Part shown: positions 8,801 through 17,618 of the stretch, in pieces | Layout of the letters: the number at the start of each line of letters is the position of its first letter | Numbering within the stretch: the stretch's first letter is position 1 | NCBI RefSeq assembly: GCF_000427885.1 | Contig: NZ_ATYW01000008.1 | Coordinates: 195,595 to 259,594, forward strand | Origin: Glycomyces tenuis DSM 44171 | Lineage (GTDB): Bacteria > Actinomycetota > Actinomycetes > Mycobacteriales > Micromonosporaceae | Direction: 5' to 3' | DNA length: 64,000 bases | The notes under the pieces: model-generated | What the model was told of the DNA's origin: nothing | Seen by the model: the letters and a program-made list of their open reading frames with translations, nothing else | The model's database searches: none | Program-made: the position numbers and the translations under genes

Positions 8801-9223
8801 ATGAAGGCCCGCCGCACCGACACCGCCATTCGACTGCCCTGGGCCGACCGGGGCAGCCTGAGCGTGGAGATGGCCCTGTTCGCTCCTGTCATCGTGCTGC
8901 TGGTGATGCTCGGCCTGCTCGCCCACAGCGTCGCCAGCGCCCAGATCGGTTTGCAGACCGCCACGCATGCCGCCGCCCGCGCCGCCACCGTCGAAACCAC
9001 ACCTCAGGCGGCCACCGCTGCCGCGAGTGCCACGGCCGAGGCCATGGTGCCCGACTCCTGCACCGGCCTGGACTTGCAAGCCGAAGTAGGCGACCTGACT
9101 CCCGGCGGCACGGTCACCGTCACCCTCACCTGCACGGTCTCTGTCGACCCGTTCGGGTCACGCACCGTCACCGCGACGGCATCCTCCCCCGTTGACCAAT
9201 GGCGCTCGGGGGGCACGTCATGA
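8801..9223 (+). CDS. TadE/TadF-like pseudopilin
   Basis: 140 residues from ATG 8801, two bases after the previous stop. Near residue 17 it has D-R-G-S-L-S-V-E-M-A-L-F, again with Glu+5, then a single hydrophobic helix and a Thr/Val-rich outer domain with two Cys (about 90 and 110) that could form a disulphide. It is the second of three pseudopilin-type genes. ATGA overlap with the next gene. Confidence 0.7.
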   Translation: MKARRTDTAIRLPWADRGSLSVEMALFAPVIVLLVMLGLLAHSVASAQIGLQTATHAAARAATVETTPQAATAAASATAEAMVPDSCTGLDLQAEVGDLTPGGTVTVTLTCTVSVDPFGSRTVTATASSPVDQWRSGGTS

Positions 9224-9666
9224 ACCCGCAACCACGCAAGCGCTCCTGGTGCGACGACCGGGGCTCGATCAGCATGTTCTTCATCATCATCGCCTTCGGC
9301 ATGTTCGCCTTGATCGGCCTGGTCTACGACGGCGGTCTCGCCCAGGCCGCGCGATCCGAAGCGACCGCTGTCGCCGCCGAAGCGGCCCGGGCCGGCGCAG
9401 CCCAGATCGATCTCGCCCGCTTGCGCACCACCGGCATTACCCAGCTCGATGTGCCCGATGCACAGGCCGCCGCGGCTGACTGGATCGCCGCCGCCGGACT
9501 CAACGGCACCGCCAGCGCGACCACCACCGAGGTCACCGTCACCGTCACCATCGATCACCCGACCGAGCTGCTCGGCCTGATCGGCATCTCGACCATCACC
9601 GTCACCGCCGAGCAGGTCGCCAGGCCCCGCACCGGCGTGACCGAACCGTTCGGAGGCGCACCATGA
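9220..9666 (+). CDS. TadG/pseudopilin-like protein
   Basis: 148 residues from ATG 9220, which overlaps the previous TGA; an in-frame ATG at 9199 is less likely because of this coupling. The N-terminus reads D-D-R-G-S-I-S-M-F-F-I-I, so the +5 Glu of classical pilins is replaced by Phe, as in TadG-type proteins. One membrane helix is followed by an Ala/Thr/Val-rich outer domain. It overlaps the LysM gene by ATGA. Confidence 0.65.
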   Translation: MNPQPRKRSWCDDRGSISMFFIIIAFGMFALIGLVYDGGLAQAARSEATAVAAEAARAGAAQIDLARLRTTGITQLDVPDAQAAAADWIAAAGLNGTASATTTEVTVTVTIDHPTELLGLIGISTITVTAEQVARPRTGVTEPFGGAP

Positions 9667-12152
9667 CAGCTCTCGCACCTTCCCGCGCCAGCAAAGCCGC
9701 GGGAGGCATCGTCGCCACGCTCATGACCGCCGTGATCGTCATCGGGCTGCCCGCACTGCTCATCGCCATCGCCGGGCCGCCGTGGGCCTGGCAGATGCCG
9801 AGCATTACCCGCCTGGACATCGCCCTGTCATGGCCGGTCCCTGAAAACACCGTCAAATGGGGTCTGGTCATTATCGCCTGGGCCCTCTGGATCTGGCTCG
9901 TAGCCCGCCTCACCTGGGAAATAATCGCTCAGGTCGCAGGGCACCGAGCCGCCTCGCAGATCCGTGGCCCCATCCGGCTGCTCGCAGCGACCCTCACCGG
10001 CACCATCGCCGCCACTGCGCCGGCCATCGCCGCCGCAGCCGAACCGGCCACCGTCATCACCGCCACTGCTACCGAATGCGAGGCCACCGCAGTAGAAACA
10101 CGCGAATCGGATGCCGACGCATCCCAGTCCGGGCAGACCGAGGCAGGACCGAAACGCGACAGCGACGGCAACGTTGTCCACACCGTGCGGCAAGGCGACA
10201 CCTTGTGGGGCCTTGCCGACCACTACTACAGCGACCCCACGGCCTACCCGAAGATCTTCCGCGCCAACCAGGGCATCGTGCAATCCAACGGGGCACACCT
10301 GACCGATCCCAACCTCATCATCAACGGCACGGAACTCACGATCCCCGACACCGCGCCCGCGATAGAAACAGTTCCAGAGGACCCGCCTGCGATCGACGAC
10401 TCCGCCCAGGACGACGGCGTGTCGACACCCAAGTCACCAGAACCTGAACCGGCAGACACAACAACCCCAGAACCGACCAAGAGCGATGACGGAGAGCCCG
10501 ACGATGCCACCGATGCTCGAGCCGAGTCCGCACCGGCCCTCGACCGCGGCACCTGGATCAGCGCGGGCTCCTTCATCGCGCTCAGCACCATCGCCATCGC
10601 ACTTGCCGCAAGGAAGCGGCGCAGCCGTGAACGAAGCCGCAACGAAGGCGACAAGTCGCACCTCGCGGAAGTGGACAACTTGGACACAGCAGTTCCCCAT
10701 GACGACGAAGACCAGATGACCGGGCGACTCGAGGACCTTCAGTCGCTTCTCGAAGAGCACGATGGCGGAGCCGACGATCCAGACACCGCCCTCCCGCTGG
10801 CCACCGGCACTACCTCGGCCGCTGAAGTATCCGTACTCGACCACGCCCGAGACGGCCTCGGACTCATCGGTCCCGGAGCGCGCAGTGTCGCGCGCGGCGC
10901 ACTATGGGCGACGCTGGGCGCTGGTTCGGCCGTTGTCATCGACCAACTCACCGCAGATGACCTCGGCATCGACACCGATCTGCTACAGGCGATACCCGGA
11001 GCTCATCTCGTCGAAGCGCGCACTGATCTGGCCGGGGAAGTGCGCCGAACCCAAGCCAGTGTCGAGTATGACCCGGAGACTGATGAACTCCACCGTCACG
11101 TGACCGTCCTCATCACCGGCCACGCGGAAGCCGCTGCCCTGCCTGAACCCGGCGACGAAAGCTACGCGCTCATCCTCGGCCGATGGGACCGAGCCTGGAT
11201 CGAACTCGCCGCCGACGGCACCCCTACCGGCGGCCACCTCCCTCAACTGGAACTTGAAGCGCTCGGCCACTGCTACGGCCTGGACAAGGTTGAATGCAGG
11301 CGACGACTCGCCGACCTTGCCGACACGACCGCATTCGCACCGGACCCCGAACTTCCGCACGTCGTTGAAGAATCCGAACCGGAAACAGACGACCTCGACA
11401 CACGGGCGCCCGACTCCATGCCCGAGGCACTTGCGCCAGAGCGTCGCTTCGAACTTCAGCTGTTCGGCAGCCACCACCTCACCTGGAACAGCGAGAACGT
11501 GCACTTCAGACGACGAGCCTGCCTCGACCTCGTCGCCGTCATGGCCCTGACCGAATGGGCCCTCACACGGGACGAGCTGACCGAAGTCGTCGCGGCCGAC
11601 GCGACCCTCAAACAAGCGAGTAGCCGCCGCACCACCACCGTCGCCGAAGCCCGCAAAGCCCTGGGCGCGATAGCCGAGACCGACGATGTCCTCGTGTACG
11701 ACCGCGGCCGTGAAACCTACCGGCTCGACCGGTCCTGGTTCCAAACGGACACTGCCACATTCGACCGCAACATCGCCCTCGCCGAGCAGGCCGACGACCC
11801 AAAGACGCGCACCAGGCACCTCACCGAGGCCCTGCGCACCTACGCCGGGCCGCTCGGCGCCGATCTCGACGACGTCTGGGACTTCACCGACCTCCGCAGC
11901 CACTACCGCGAACAGGCATACCGAGCCGCACTCGACCTCGCCGCCCTCCACGACGACGCCGGACGCGACACCGAAGCCGTATCCGCGCTCGAACGCACCA
12001 GAGCCATCGATCCTAACCGGACCCAAGCCTGGGAACGCCTGGCCGAACACCATCGCAGACGAGGAGACGAAGACAAAGCCGCGGAGATCGAAGCCCGAGC
12101 CCAGCACCACCACGAGATCGCAAGGCGAGCTCGGATGCAACCGAGAGTCTGA
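9663..12152 (+). CDS. Membrane LysM-BTAD fusion protein of the Tad locus
   Basis: 829 residues from ATG 9663. Two membrane helices lie near 15-40 and 64-90. A LysM domain follows (about 171-228: V-H-T-V-R-Q-G-D-T-L-W-G-L-A ... I-I-N-G-T-E-L-T-I-P), then a Pro/Asp/Glu linker, a further helix near 297-316, and a C-terminal part (about 590-829) resembling a winged-helix plus bacterial transcriptional activator (BTAD) domain, with TPR-like helices at the end. LysM binds peptidoglycan while BTAD-type domains are normally cytoplasmic, so the helix between them could place the two on opposite sides of the membrane. It is the last gene of the Tad operon. A role linking wall status to pilus expression or assembly is inferred. 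Confidence 0.72.
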   Translation: MTALAPSRASKAAGGIVATLMTAVIVIGLPALLIAIAGPPWAWQMPSITRLDIALSWPVPENTVKWGLVIIAWALWIWLVARLTWEIIAQVAGHRAASQIRGPIRLLAATLTGTIAATAPAIAAAAEPATVITATATECEATAVETRESDADASQSGQTEAGPKRDSDGNVVHTVRQGDTLWGLADHYYSDPTAYPKIFRANQGIVQSNGAHLTDPNLIINGTELTIPDTAPAIETVPEDPPAIDDSAQDDGVSTPKSPEPEPADTTTPEPTKSDDGEPDDATDARAESAPALDRGTWISAGSFIALSTIAIALAARKRRSRERSRNEGDKSHLAEVDNLDTAVPHDDEDQMTGRLEDLQSLLEEHDGGADDPDTALPLATGTTSAAEVSVLDHARDGLGLIGPGARSVARGALWATLGAGSAVVIDQLTADDLGIDTDLLQAIPGAHLVEARTDLAGEVRRTQASVEYDPETDELHRHVTVLITGHAEAAALPEPGDESYALILGRWDRAWIELAADGTPTGGHLPQLELEALGHCYGLDKVECRRRLADLADTTAFAPDPELPHVVEESEPETDDLDTRAPDSMPEALAPERRFELQLFGSHHLTWNSENVHFRRRACLDLVAVMALTEWALTRDELTEVVAADATLKQASSRRTTTVAEARKALGAIAETDDVLVYDRGRETYRLDRSWFQTDTATFDRNIALAEQADDPKTRTRHLTEALRTYAGPLGADLDDVWDFTDLRSHYREQAYRAALDLAALHDDAGRDTEAVSALERTRAIDPNRTQAWERLAEHHRRRGDEDKAAEIEARAQHHHEIARRARMQPRV

Positions 12153-12191
12153 CCACGAAACAGCCAGGGCAGAAGGTAAAGGAGCGCCACG

Positions 12192-12830
12192 ATGGACTCG
12201 CCCCGAACAGACCCTACCGAGACAACCAACCACGGCGACCGCATCGCGGACATGTACTGGATCGCCTGGGCGCCCTGGCTGTGCGACATCGACGCGCAGC
12301 GAGCGCCGGAACTGTCGGCACACCGCGACGGGCATGCCTGGTGGAAGCACGAACGCATCGGATTCACAGTCGAGCACGTCGACATCCCCGACCTCGCCTG
12401 GTCCCTCGCCGACCTGTGTTGCTCCCTGTGGCCGCATCGGCCGTTCGAGCAGCTCTTCCCCCACCCGCCACCGTTCCCCGACCTGCAACGCTTGCTCACC
12501 GCGACCCACGGACTGTCCGGTGCTGGACTGAGGGAAGAGGGGATCGAGGATTTCTCCGACCTCGCCACTCGCGACGTTCCTGACCTCTTCAACGCCCAAG
12601 GTTGGGGTGAATGGCGTGTCCGCCGATTGATCGCCGCCGTGATCGAAATGAGTCTGCACGATCCCCGTGCGGTCCCCGTTGGATGGCCAGGTACCAGTCC
12701 AAGTGAACCCATGGCCGTCGCCGAACCGGCGTCGGGTCCACGACCGGCACTTCGTCAAACCGTGCTGGACGGTCCCGCGAGCGTCACCAACCGGATCGCG
12801 ATCATCCTGGACTGGAAATCGAGTTCGTAA
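12192..12830 (+). CDS. Hypothetical protein
   Basis: 212 residues from ATG 12192; the sequence upstream (GGTAAAGGAG) provides a ribosome-binding site. The protein is Trp-rich in its first 100 residues, has a Pro/Phe-rich stretch (P-H-P-P-P-F-P) near 95, and a helical segment near 105-155 that could be a helix-hairpin-helix-like region (D-L-F-N-A-Q-G-W-G-E-W-R-V-R-R-L-I). No family is recognised. It is the last gene with high GC before the lower-GC tract and probably belongs to the end of the Tad transcription unit. Confidence 0.45.
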   Translation: MDSPRTDPTETTNHGDRIADMYWIAWAPWLCDIDAQRAPELSAHRDGHAWWKHERIGFTVEHVDIPDLAWSLADLCCSLWPHRPFEQLFPHPPPFPDLQRLLTATHGLSGAGLREEGIEDFSDLATRDVPDLFNAQGWGEWRVRRLIAAVIEMSLHDPRAVPVGWPGTSPSEPMAVAEPASGPRPALRQTVLDGPASVTNRIAIILDWKSSS

Positions 12831-12900
12831 ACACGACCTAACCTCTACGCTCCAGCTGGAGTACCGTTTTTCATGGAAGAACCTGAGAGAGGCAGATCCA

Positions 12901-14280
12901 ATGAATACACCATCCGAAATTCCGTTGACCCCATTTTATGAATATAACGAACCAAATGAGCCAATCATTCTTTTCGATGGAACCATCGGAGGGTTGGAGG
13001 AAGCTGAGGTTACCGGATCGGTTGAGCTAAGTTTTCAACGACGGCCAGGCATCGAATGGCACGCCGATCCGGGCAAGCGACGTCGCCTGTCACCCAATCG
13101 CGAAGTGTCGCTTGCGATGCACCGTCCTGACGGCGTCGTTACCATGGACGCAATAGCGAGCAGTTTTGACGACGGTTGGTCCAATGGAGCAGAGTTCGGC
13201 ACAAAGGAAACACCAGTTAGTTCAATCGTTGCGCACTGGTTCAACTTGCCCGACTGGAATGGAACAATTCCTCTCGTTATGACTAGCGAAGACGGGATGT
13301 CATATGATTGGTCCAATCGGTGGCGACTGGAGGCAAGTGGGTGGCAGATCACTTTCGATGCTAGACCTGATTATAAAGATGCCATTAAAGACATCAGGAG
13401 ACGACGCCTCTACGTTATGACACATGTAATGGAATTGCATCGGACCAACGGAGCAGAGTTTACGGTTAGCGAAGCCAAGGCCGTTCTGGAATCCCTACAT
13501 GTTGGAATTTCATTTGCGCTTGGTCGCTGGGCCGCCCCAATGCTTCCAGTCGCATTCGATTCCGAAGGAAAGGTCGTTTGGGAAGATTGGCGAACCTTGC
13601 ATTGCGACCCCTTGGACTCGATAAGTCCAGGCTGGTGGTACACGAAGACAATGGAACCACTTGGCGAGCTCCTGGGTGCGGTCATTGCACGGTGTAGCGA
13701 TCAGAACAAACTTTCTTATCTGAGATTCCAAATGATGTTTGCAATCGTATCCATCAATGCACCCGGATTGGTCGAGACAAGAATAATCAACGGCACTGCC
13801 GGTCTCGAACATATCGGATGGGAAAAATTGTTTCTAAGTGGCATGATGAACGAGAAACAATACAACGGTTGGCAACCGTACCAGGGTAAGACATATAAGG
13901 CAGCCGGACGACTACGACTACTTCTTGAAGCAGCTGGGGTCCCTGTCAATCTAGACCCGGCTCTTTCGCCTTCGGCACATCAATTCGCCACACGCAATGG
14001 CGATAAGTTTGACGGGGCTGACGTTGTCACGCAGGTGAGAAACCGCCTGGTTCATCCAGAGGGCGGCCAAGAAGCGGTCTACAATGACTCCGGCCTGCTT
14101 ACCGAAGTCTGGGGCCTCACCCGACATTATCTAGTGCTGCTGATATTGCATTCGCTGGGTTATACAGGGGCCTATAGGGATCTACGTCAATTCAGTGGAT
14201 TCGCTTGGGATGTGATTTCGGTTCCCTGGATAGATGATGACAAACCGCCTTCAAACGACATTAAAGGTGATGATGCGTAG
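12901..14280 (+). CDS. HEPN-motif protein, candidate ApeA-like defence effector
   Basis: 459 residues from ATG 12901. The N-terminal half is beta-rich with Trp/Phe-containing strands; a helical half begins near residue 165. At 380-385 is R-N-R-L-V-H followed by P-E-G, matching the R-x4-6-H motif of HEPN ribonucleases. The two-part layout is like ApeA/YopA-central-type proteins, where a ligand-sensing half precedes HEPN; that assignment is by analogy. GC content is well below that of flanking genes and codon use is unlike them, suggesting recent transfer. A stand-alone RNase acting in abortive infection is the leading guess; a regulatory HEPN protein is the alternative. Confidence 0.55.
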   Translation: MNTPSEIPLTPFYEYNEPNEPIILFDGTIGGLEEAEVTGSVELSFQRRPGIEWHADPGKRRRLSPNREVSLAMHRPDGVVTMDAIASSFDDGWSNGAEFGTKETPVSSIVAHWFNLPDWNGTIPLVMTSEDGMSYDWSNRWRLEASGWQITFDARPDYKDAIKDIRRRRLYVMTHVMELHRTNGAEFTVSEAKAVLESLHVGISFALGRWAAPMLPVAFDSEGKVVWEDWRTLHCDPLDSISPGWWYTKTMEPLGELLGAVIARCSDQNKLSYLRFQMMFAIVSINAPGLVETRIINGTAGLEHIGWEKLFLSGMMNEKQYNGWQPYQGKTYKAAGRLRLLLEAAGVPVNLDPALSPSAHQFATRNGDKFDGADVVTQVRNRLVHPEGGQEAVYNDSGLLTEVWGLTRHYLVLLILHSLGYTGAYRDLRQFSGFAWDVISVPWIDDDKPPSNDIKGDDA

Positions 14281-14405
14281 TTGATCAATGTCCGAGATCC
14301 TTCCGGACTCCTTGCAGATCTAAGCCAGGTCCGAGCCTGCTCATGTCGTACGCGGCTGTTAAGTTTGAGAATGAGAGAACTGCGACGGTTGTTGGAGGCT
14401 CAGTG

Positions 14406-15656
14406 ATGTCCCCTCGAAAGAAGGACCCCGTGCCCTCGGTTATCAAGGGGCAGAACGGTCTCCAAATGGCGGTACTTACGGCGCCCAAGTCAGGGCCGGC
14501 TGGGATGACGCTCGAGAACGACGTCAAGTTGATCAGGTCCGGAATCCTTTACGCCGACCGGATCAAGCTGGTTAGTCCCAGCGCTGCCCTCTTCACCGAG
14601 CTTGAGGGTGTATCGGCATCCGGCGAAGACGCGCTGATTGACCTTGTAAGCCAGCTCGACAACGACGTCTACAGGGCTGTCGGGACCCGAGGGTTCACCC
14701 CCGAGGAACGGGAAATTCTTCCTTGGGCCCTCGACCTAGCCCGGATGCCTCCCTCGCAGGTTCGCCGAAAATGGGGCAATAAGCTCGCTCCACCTCATGT
14801 GCTTACCTGGGCGATGCGGTTTAAGAAAGTTCTCTCTTCATCCACGGCGAGATTCAACGAGACGTCAAAAACTATCACCGAGGGCGCTGACGTCTCACAA
14901 TTGAAACCGGCGATTGATGCAGGTGTGCTTGATATTTCAGGGTCGGCAGACTTGAAGGACCTTCTATCAGCCACCGCAACTAGGTCAGGACGCCGACAAG
15001 ACTCCCTGATGCGTGAATGGATATTGACCATAAGAACCCATCTTCGGGATCCAAGCGTGCACGTCTTGTGCGATGAAACGATCCGGAAGATCGTAAAGGA
15101 TCTCATAGACCGAGGCATAGAAAGCCCAGGTCGACTATCCATGAAGAATGCGGGTGAGGCCGCACTTGGCGGTGGACTCATTGCACGACTACCTGCACTT
15201 CCAAACGCACCTCTCGATGAACTTTTGGATCTTCGAGATGATCTTTCGGGCCCCCGCATGCGATTTCGAGCAGCAGTATCACGCCTGGAAGAGAAGTTTG
15301 AGAGCCAAGCTTTTGACGACGAGTTTGCAGCAGAGATTCAGGCGACCTGGACTACTGATGTCGCCCCTGCCTTGGCGGAAATTGAGGAGGAATTCAAGGA
15401 CCATACTCTGGTCCGTGAGGTCGGCCGTCATCTTCGGCAAGATGTGCAAAAGCTTGTGGCAAAAGGAGCCGGGATCTACTTTGCGCTCGGTCCAATGGCT
15501 TCACTAGAGAACTGGCTCGCACTTACTGCTTCCATTGCGGGTCCAACATCCCAGATGTTTTCAGACGCAGCCAACGACAAGAAGGCAGGTCTTCAACAAG
15601 CGAAAGGGCAGGAGTTTTTCTTCCTTTTCGAAGCAAACAGGTCGCTCACGAAATAA
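14406..15656 (+). CDS. Helical protein of unknown function in the accessory tract
   Basis: 416 residues from ATG 14406, chosen because GGAGG at 14394-14398 is seven bases upstream; ATG 14343 has no ribosome-binding site. The protein is mostly helical. The stretch P-L-D-E-L-L-D-L-R-D-D-L near 285 is followed by a coiled-coil-like segment rich in Glu and Arg, and a small hydrophobic stretch lies near 365-385. No catalytic motif is recognised. It shares the lower GC and the orientation of the HEPN-motif gene 125 bases upstream, so the two may form a unit. Confidence 0.5.
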   Translation: MSPRKKDPVPSVIKGQNGLQMAVLTAPKSGPAGMTLENDVKLIRSGILYADRIKLVSPSAALFTELEGVSASGEDALIDLVSQLDNDVYRAVGTRGFTPEEREILPWALDLARMPPSQVRRKWGNKLAPPHVLTWAMRFKKVLSSSTARFNETSKTITEGADVSQLKPAIDAGVLDISGSADLKDLLSATATRSGRRQDSLMREWILTIRTHLRDPSVHVLCDETIRKIVKDLIDRGIESPGRLSMKNAGEAALGGGLIARLPALPNAPLDELLDLRDDLSGPRMRFRAAVSRLEEKFESQAFDDEFAAEIQATWTTDVAPALAEIEEEFKDHTLVREVGRHLRQDVQKLVAKGAGIYFALGPMASLENWLALTASIAGPTSQMFSDAANDKKAGLQQAKGQEFFFLFEANRSLTK

Positions 15657-15668
15657 ATCCAGGTTCGG

Positions 15669-15700
15669 CAGGTGCCGCCAGACGCCTCCCCTGGCACCTG
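15669..15700. terminator. Candidate hairpin terminator
   Basis: CAGGTGCC (15669-15676) pairs perfectly with GGCACCTG (15693-15700) around a 16-base loop, 13 bases after the stop of the upstream gene. There is no T-run. It would separate the accessory pair from the kinase gene. Confidence 0.35.
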
Positions 15701-15775
15701 ACATTCACGACCAACGGGTAAAGACCGTCCCATATCCCAATTGCGTGTCCGTTGGCGGCAAGGGAAACTCGCTGG

Positions 15776-16525
15776 ATGGTCGATGAGATTCCGCTTGCTG
15801 GTGGGTTTATCAACGAGGTCGTGCTGAAGGACGGCAGTGTGCGTCGACCAGTCGGCCCGCACTCGCCGTTCACCCACCGCCTGCTCGAACACTTCAAGCG
15901 CTGTGGATGGCAGGGAGCGCCACGTCTGCTGGGGTTCGATGAGCGTGGCCGGGAGATGCTGACCTTCGTCGACGGCCACGTCCCCTTCAAGCTGGACCGC
16001 TCCCCGTACGCCGAAACCGACGCCAGCCTGATTCGGTTGGCCACGATGGTTCGCCAATTCCATGACCTCACCGCCGGCACGGACCTCTGCGGCGACGCCG
16101 AAACGGTCTGCCACAACGACCTGGCCCCGCGAAACACCGTCTACACCGACGAGGCCCAGGGCGCGCTGCCGGTGGCGTTCATCGACTGGGACGCGGCCGC
16201 ACCCGGCGAGCGCATTCACGATGTCGCCCATCTTTGCTGGCAGTACCTACGACTCGGCACGTTGGTCACCGATCTTCCTGAGACCGCTCGGCGCATGCGC
16301 CTGGTCGCAGACGCCTATGGCCTGGACGGCCACGAGCGCACCCGCCTGGTGGATACCGTGCTGTGGCGGCAGGGCCGCTGCTGGAGAGAGGTCGAAGCCG
16401 AAGCTGCGGCGGGTGATGCGGCCAAGATCAAGCTCGTCGAGATGGACGTCCCCGGGTGGATCCGCACGACCTGGCGATGGGTTCGCAATCATCGCTCCGA
16501 TCTCGACGCGGCCCTCGCCGAATAG
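15776..16525 (+). CDS. APH/choline-kinase-like phosphotransferase
   Basis: 249 residues from ATG 15776, with AAGGGA about ten bases upstream; a TTG at 15752 in the same frame lacks a site. The Brenner motif H-N-D-L-A-P-R-N is at 113-120 and the metal-binding I-D-W-D-A-A near 136. The C-terminal helices contain R-W-V-R-N-H. The fold is that of aminoglycoside phosphotransferase-like kinases, which phosphorylate small hydroxylated substrates; the substrate cannot be read from sequence and resistance should not be assumed. Convergent with the DnaB-like gene. Confidence 0.75.
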   Translation: MVDEIPLAGGFINEVVLKDGSVRRPVGPHSPFTHRLLEHFKRCGWQGAPRLLGFDERGREMLTFVDGHVPFKLDRSPYAETDASLIRLATMVRQFHDLTAGTDLCGDAETVCHNDLAPRNTVYTDEAQGALPVAFIDWDAAAPGERIHDVAHLCWQYLRLGTLVTDLPETARRMRLVADAYGLDGHERTRLVDTVLWRQGRCWREVEAEAAAGDAAKIKLVEMDVPGWIRTTWRWVRNHRSDLDAALAE

Positions 16526-16700
16526 CGCTCCGTGCCGGATAGGACTCCGGAACGTTCACGACCGGCTCGTCATTGCCTGCACTCCAATACTTTAGGATGT
16601 CCAGGTGGGCATTGTGACGGCTGTGTAGACGTATTGGATCGAGCCGTTCTCGGGGCTCTGGCCGCGCCAGCACAATTGCCTCGAGCCCAGGCACCAGCGC

Positions 16701-17522
16701 TCAAGAACGCGTGCGTCGGGACCCAAGGCTCAGAGTGGAATCGAAAACTCTACTTGTGGATTCTTCTATTGTCATCAGGATCGAGTGCTTGTCCGGTCCC
16801 CAACGGTTCTTACGGATATGGACCATTCGCCGCGAGTCGGGGTTCGGATGGACCTCAAGCACCACATCCGCGTGTTTGAGCAGGGCATCGTAGGCATCGA
16901 GATTGTGGGCCACGGGACCTCGCTGTGACTGTCCCCCGCGCTGGCCAATGGCGTTGATGCGAGCCAGCGCGATGACGGTCGTGCCTTCACGGCTTGCAAG
17001 TAGCTTGAGCGTACGCGACGCTTCGGCGACCTGGTCTGCTCTGGAGTACAGGTTGGCGGTCTCACCATACTCGTTGAACGCGGGTTGCGGAAACTCCAAA
17101 TCTTGGATGGAGTCGATGACGATAAGATCAGGGGAACCATGAGGCAAGATTTCCTCATCGAGTTTGTCGTGATGGACCGATGAGGGAGTCAGGATGGTTA
17201 GAGGAGCATGGCGCATTCGCTCATCATGCTTTTCAAGCAGAACGCTCTCTGCAGCTGATAGGTCTCGCCCCGTGATCCTGTGAACCGGTATTCCAGTCGA
17301 AGCGCAGCGTAGGCGAGCCCGGAACTCTTGAGGAGATTTCCCGGGGAGCAGGACGAGTGCCTCGGCGCCTTGGCTAAATATCATGTGCCGCAAGATGTTG
17401 ATGACCAAAGTGACGGAGTCCGCTCGATCGGGGGACGCAACCGTAATGAGGTTCTCTTCGGCAAAGTGGCCAATGGCACTGTCAAGACCTGGTAGGCCAG
17501 TTGTGAAACCACGGTCTGTCAT
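16701..17522 (-). CDS. DnaB-like RecA-fold protein lacking the Walker A lysine
   Basis: 273 residues. ATG 17522 is preferred over 17576 because AAGAAGG lies just upstream. The whole chain aligns by motif with the C-terminal ATPase domain of replicative helicase DnaB: T-G-L-P-G-L-D near residue 8, a P-loop position reading S-P-D-R-A-D-S instead of G-x-G-K-T, Walker B L-I-V-I-D-S-I-Q-D near 135, T-L-K-L-L-A near 171, and the arginine-finger region R-K-N-R-W-G-P near 244. Without the lysine it probably cannot hydrolyse ATP normally. It is 96 bases downstream of a PD-(D/E)XK nuclease gene in the same direction and may be its partner. Confidence 0.6.
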   Translation of the reverse strand: MTDRGFTTGLPGLDSAIGHFAEENLITVASPDRADSVTLVINILRHMIFSQGAEALVLLPGKSPQEFRARLRCASTGIPVHRITGRDLSAAESVLLEKHDERMRHAPLTILTPSSVHHDKLDEEILPHGSPDLIVIDSIQDLEFPQPAFNEYGETANLYSRADQVAEASRTLKLLASREGTTVIALARINAIGQRGGQSQRGPVAHNLDAYDALLKHADVVLEVHPNPDSRRMVHIRKNRWGPDKHSILMTIEESTSRVFDSTLSLGSRRTRS

Positions 17523-17618
17523 GCAGCCTTCTTCATGTCGGACGATGAGTCTTGCGTGGGTGTAGCTCACAGGCAACTTAAGTTCTGGTCAGCTAGGGCC
17601 AATTGAGCCTGGTACGAG

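Noticed and set aside
15776..16525. Antibiotic resistance gene
   Set aside because: The APH-type kinase fold is shared by many metabolic kinases; nothing in the sequence shows an aminoglycoside substrate.
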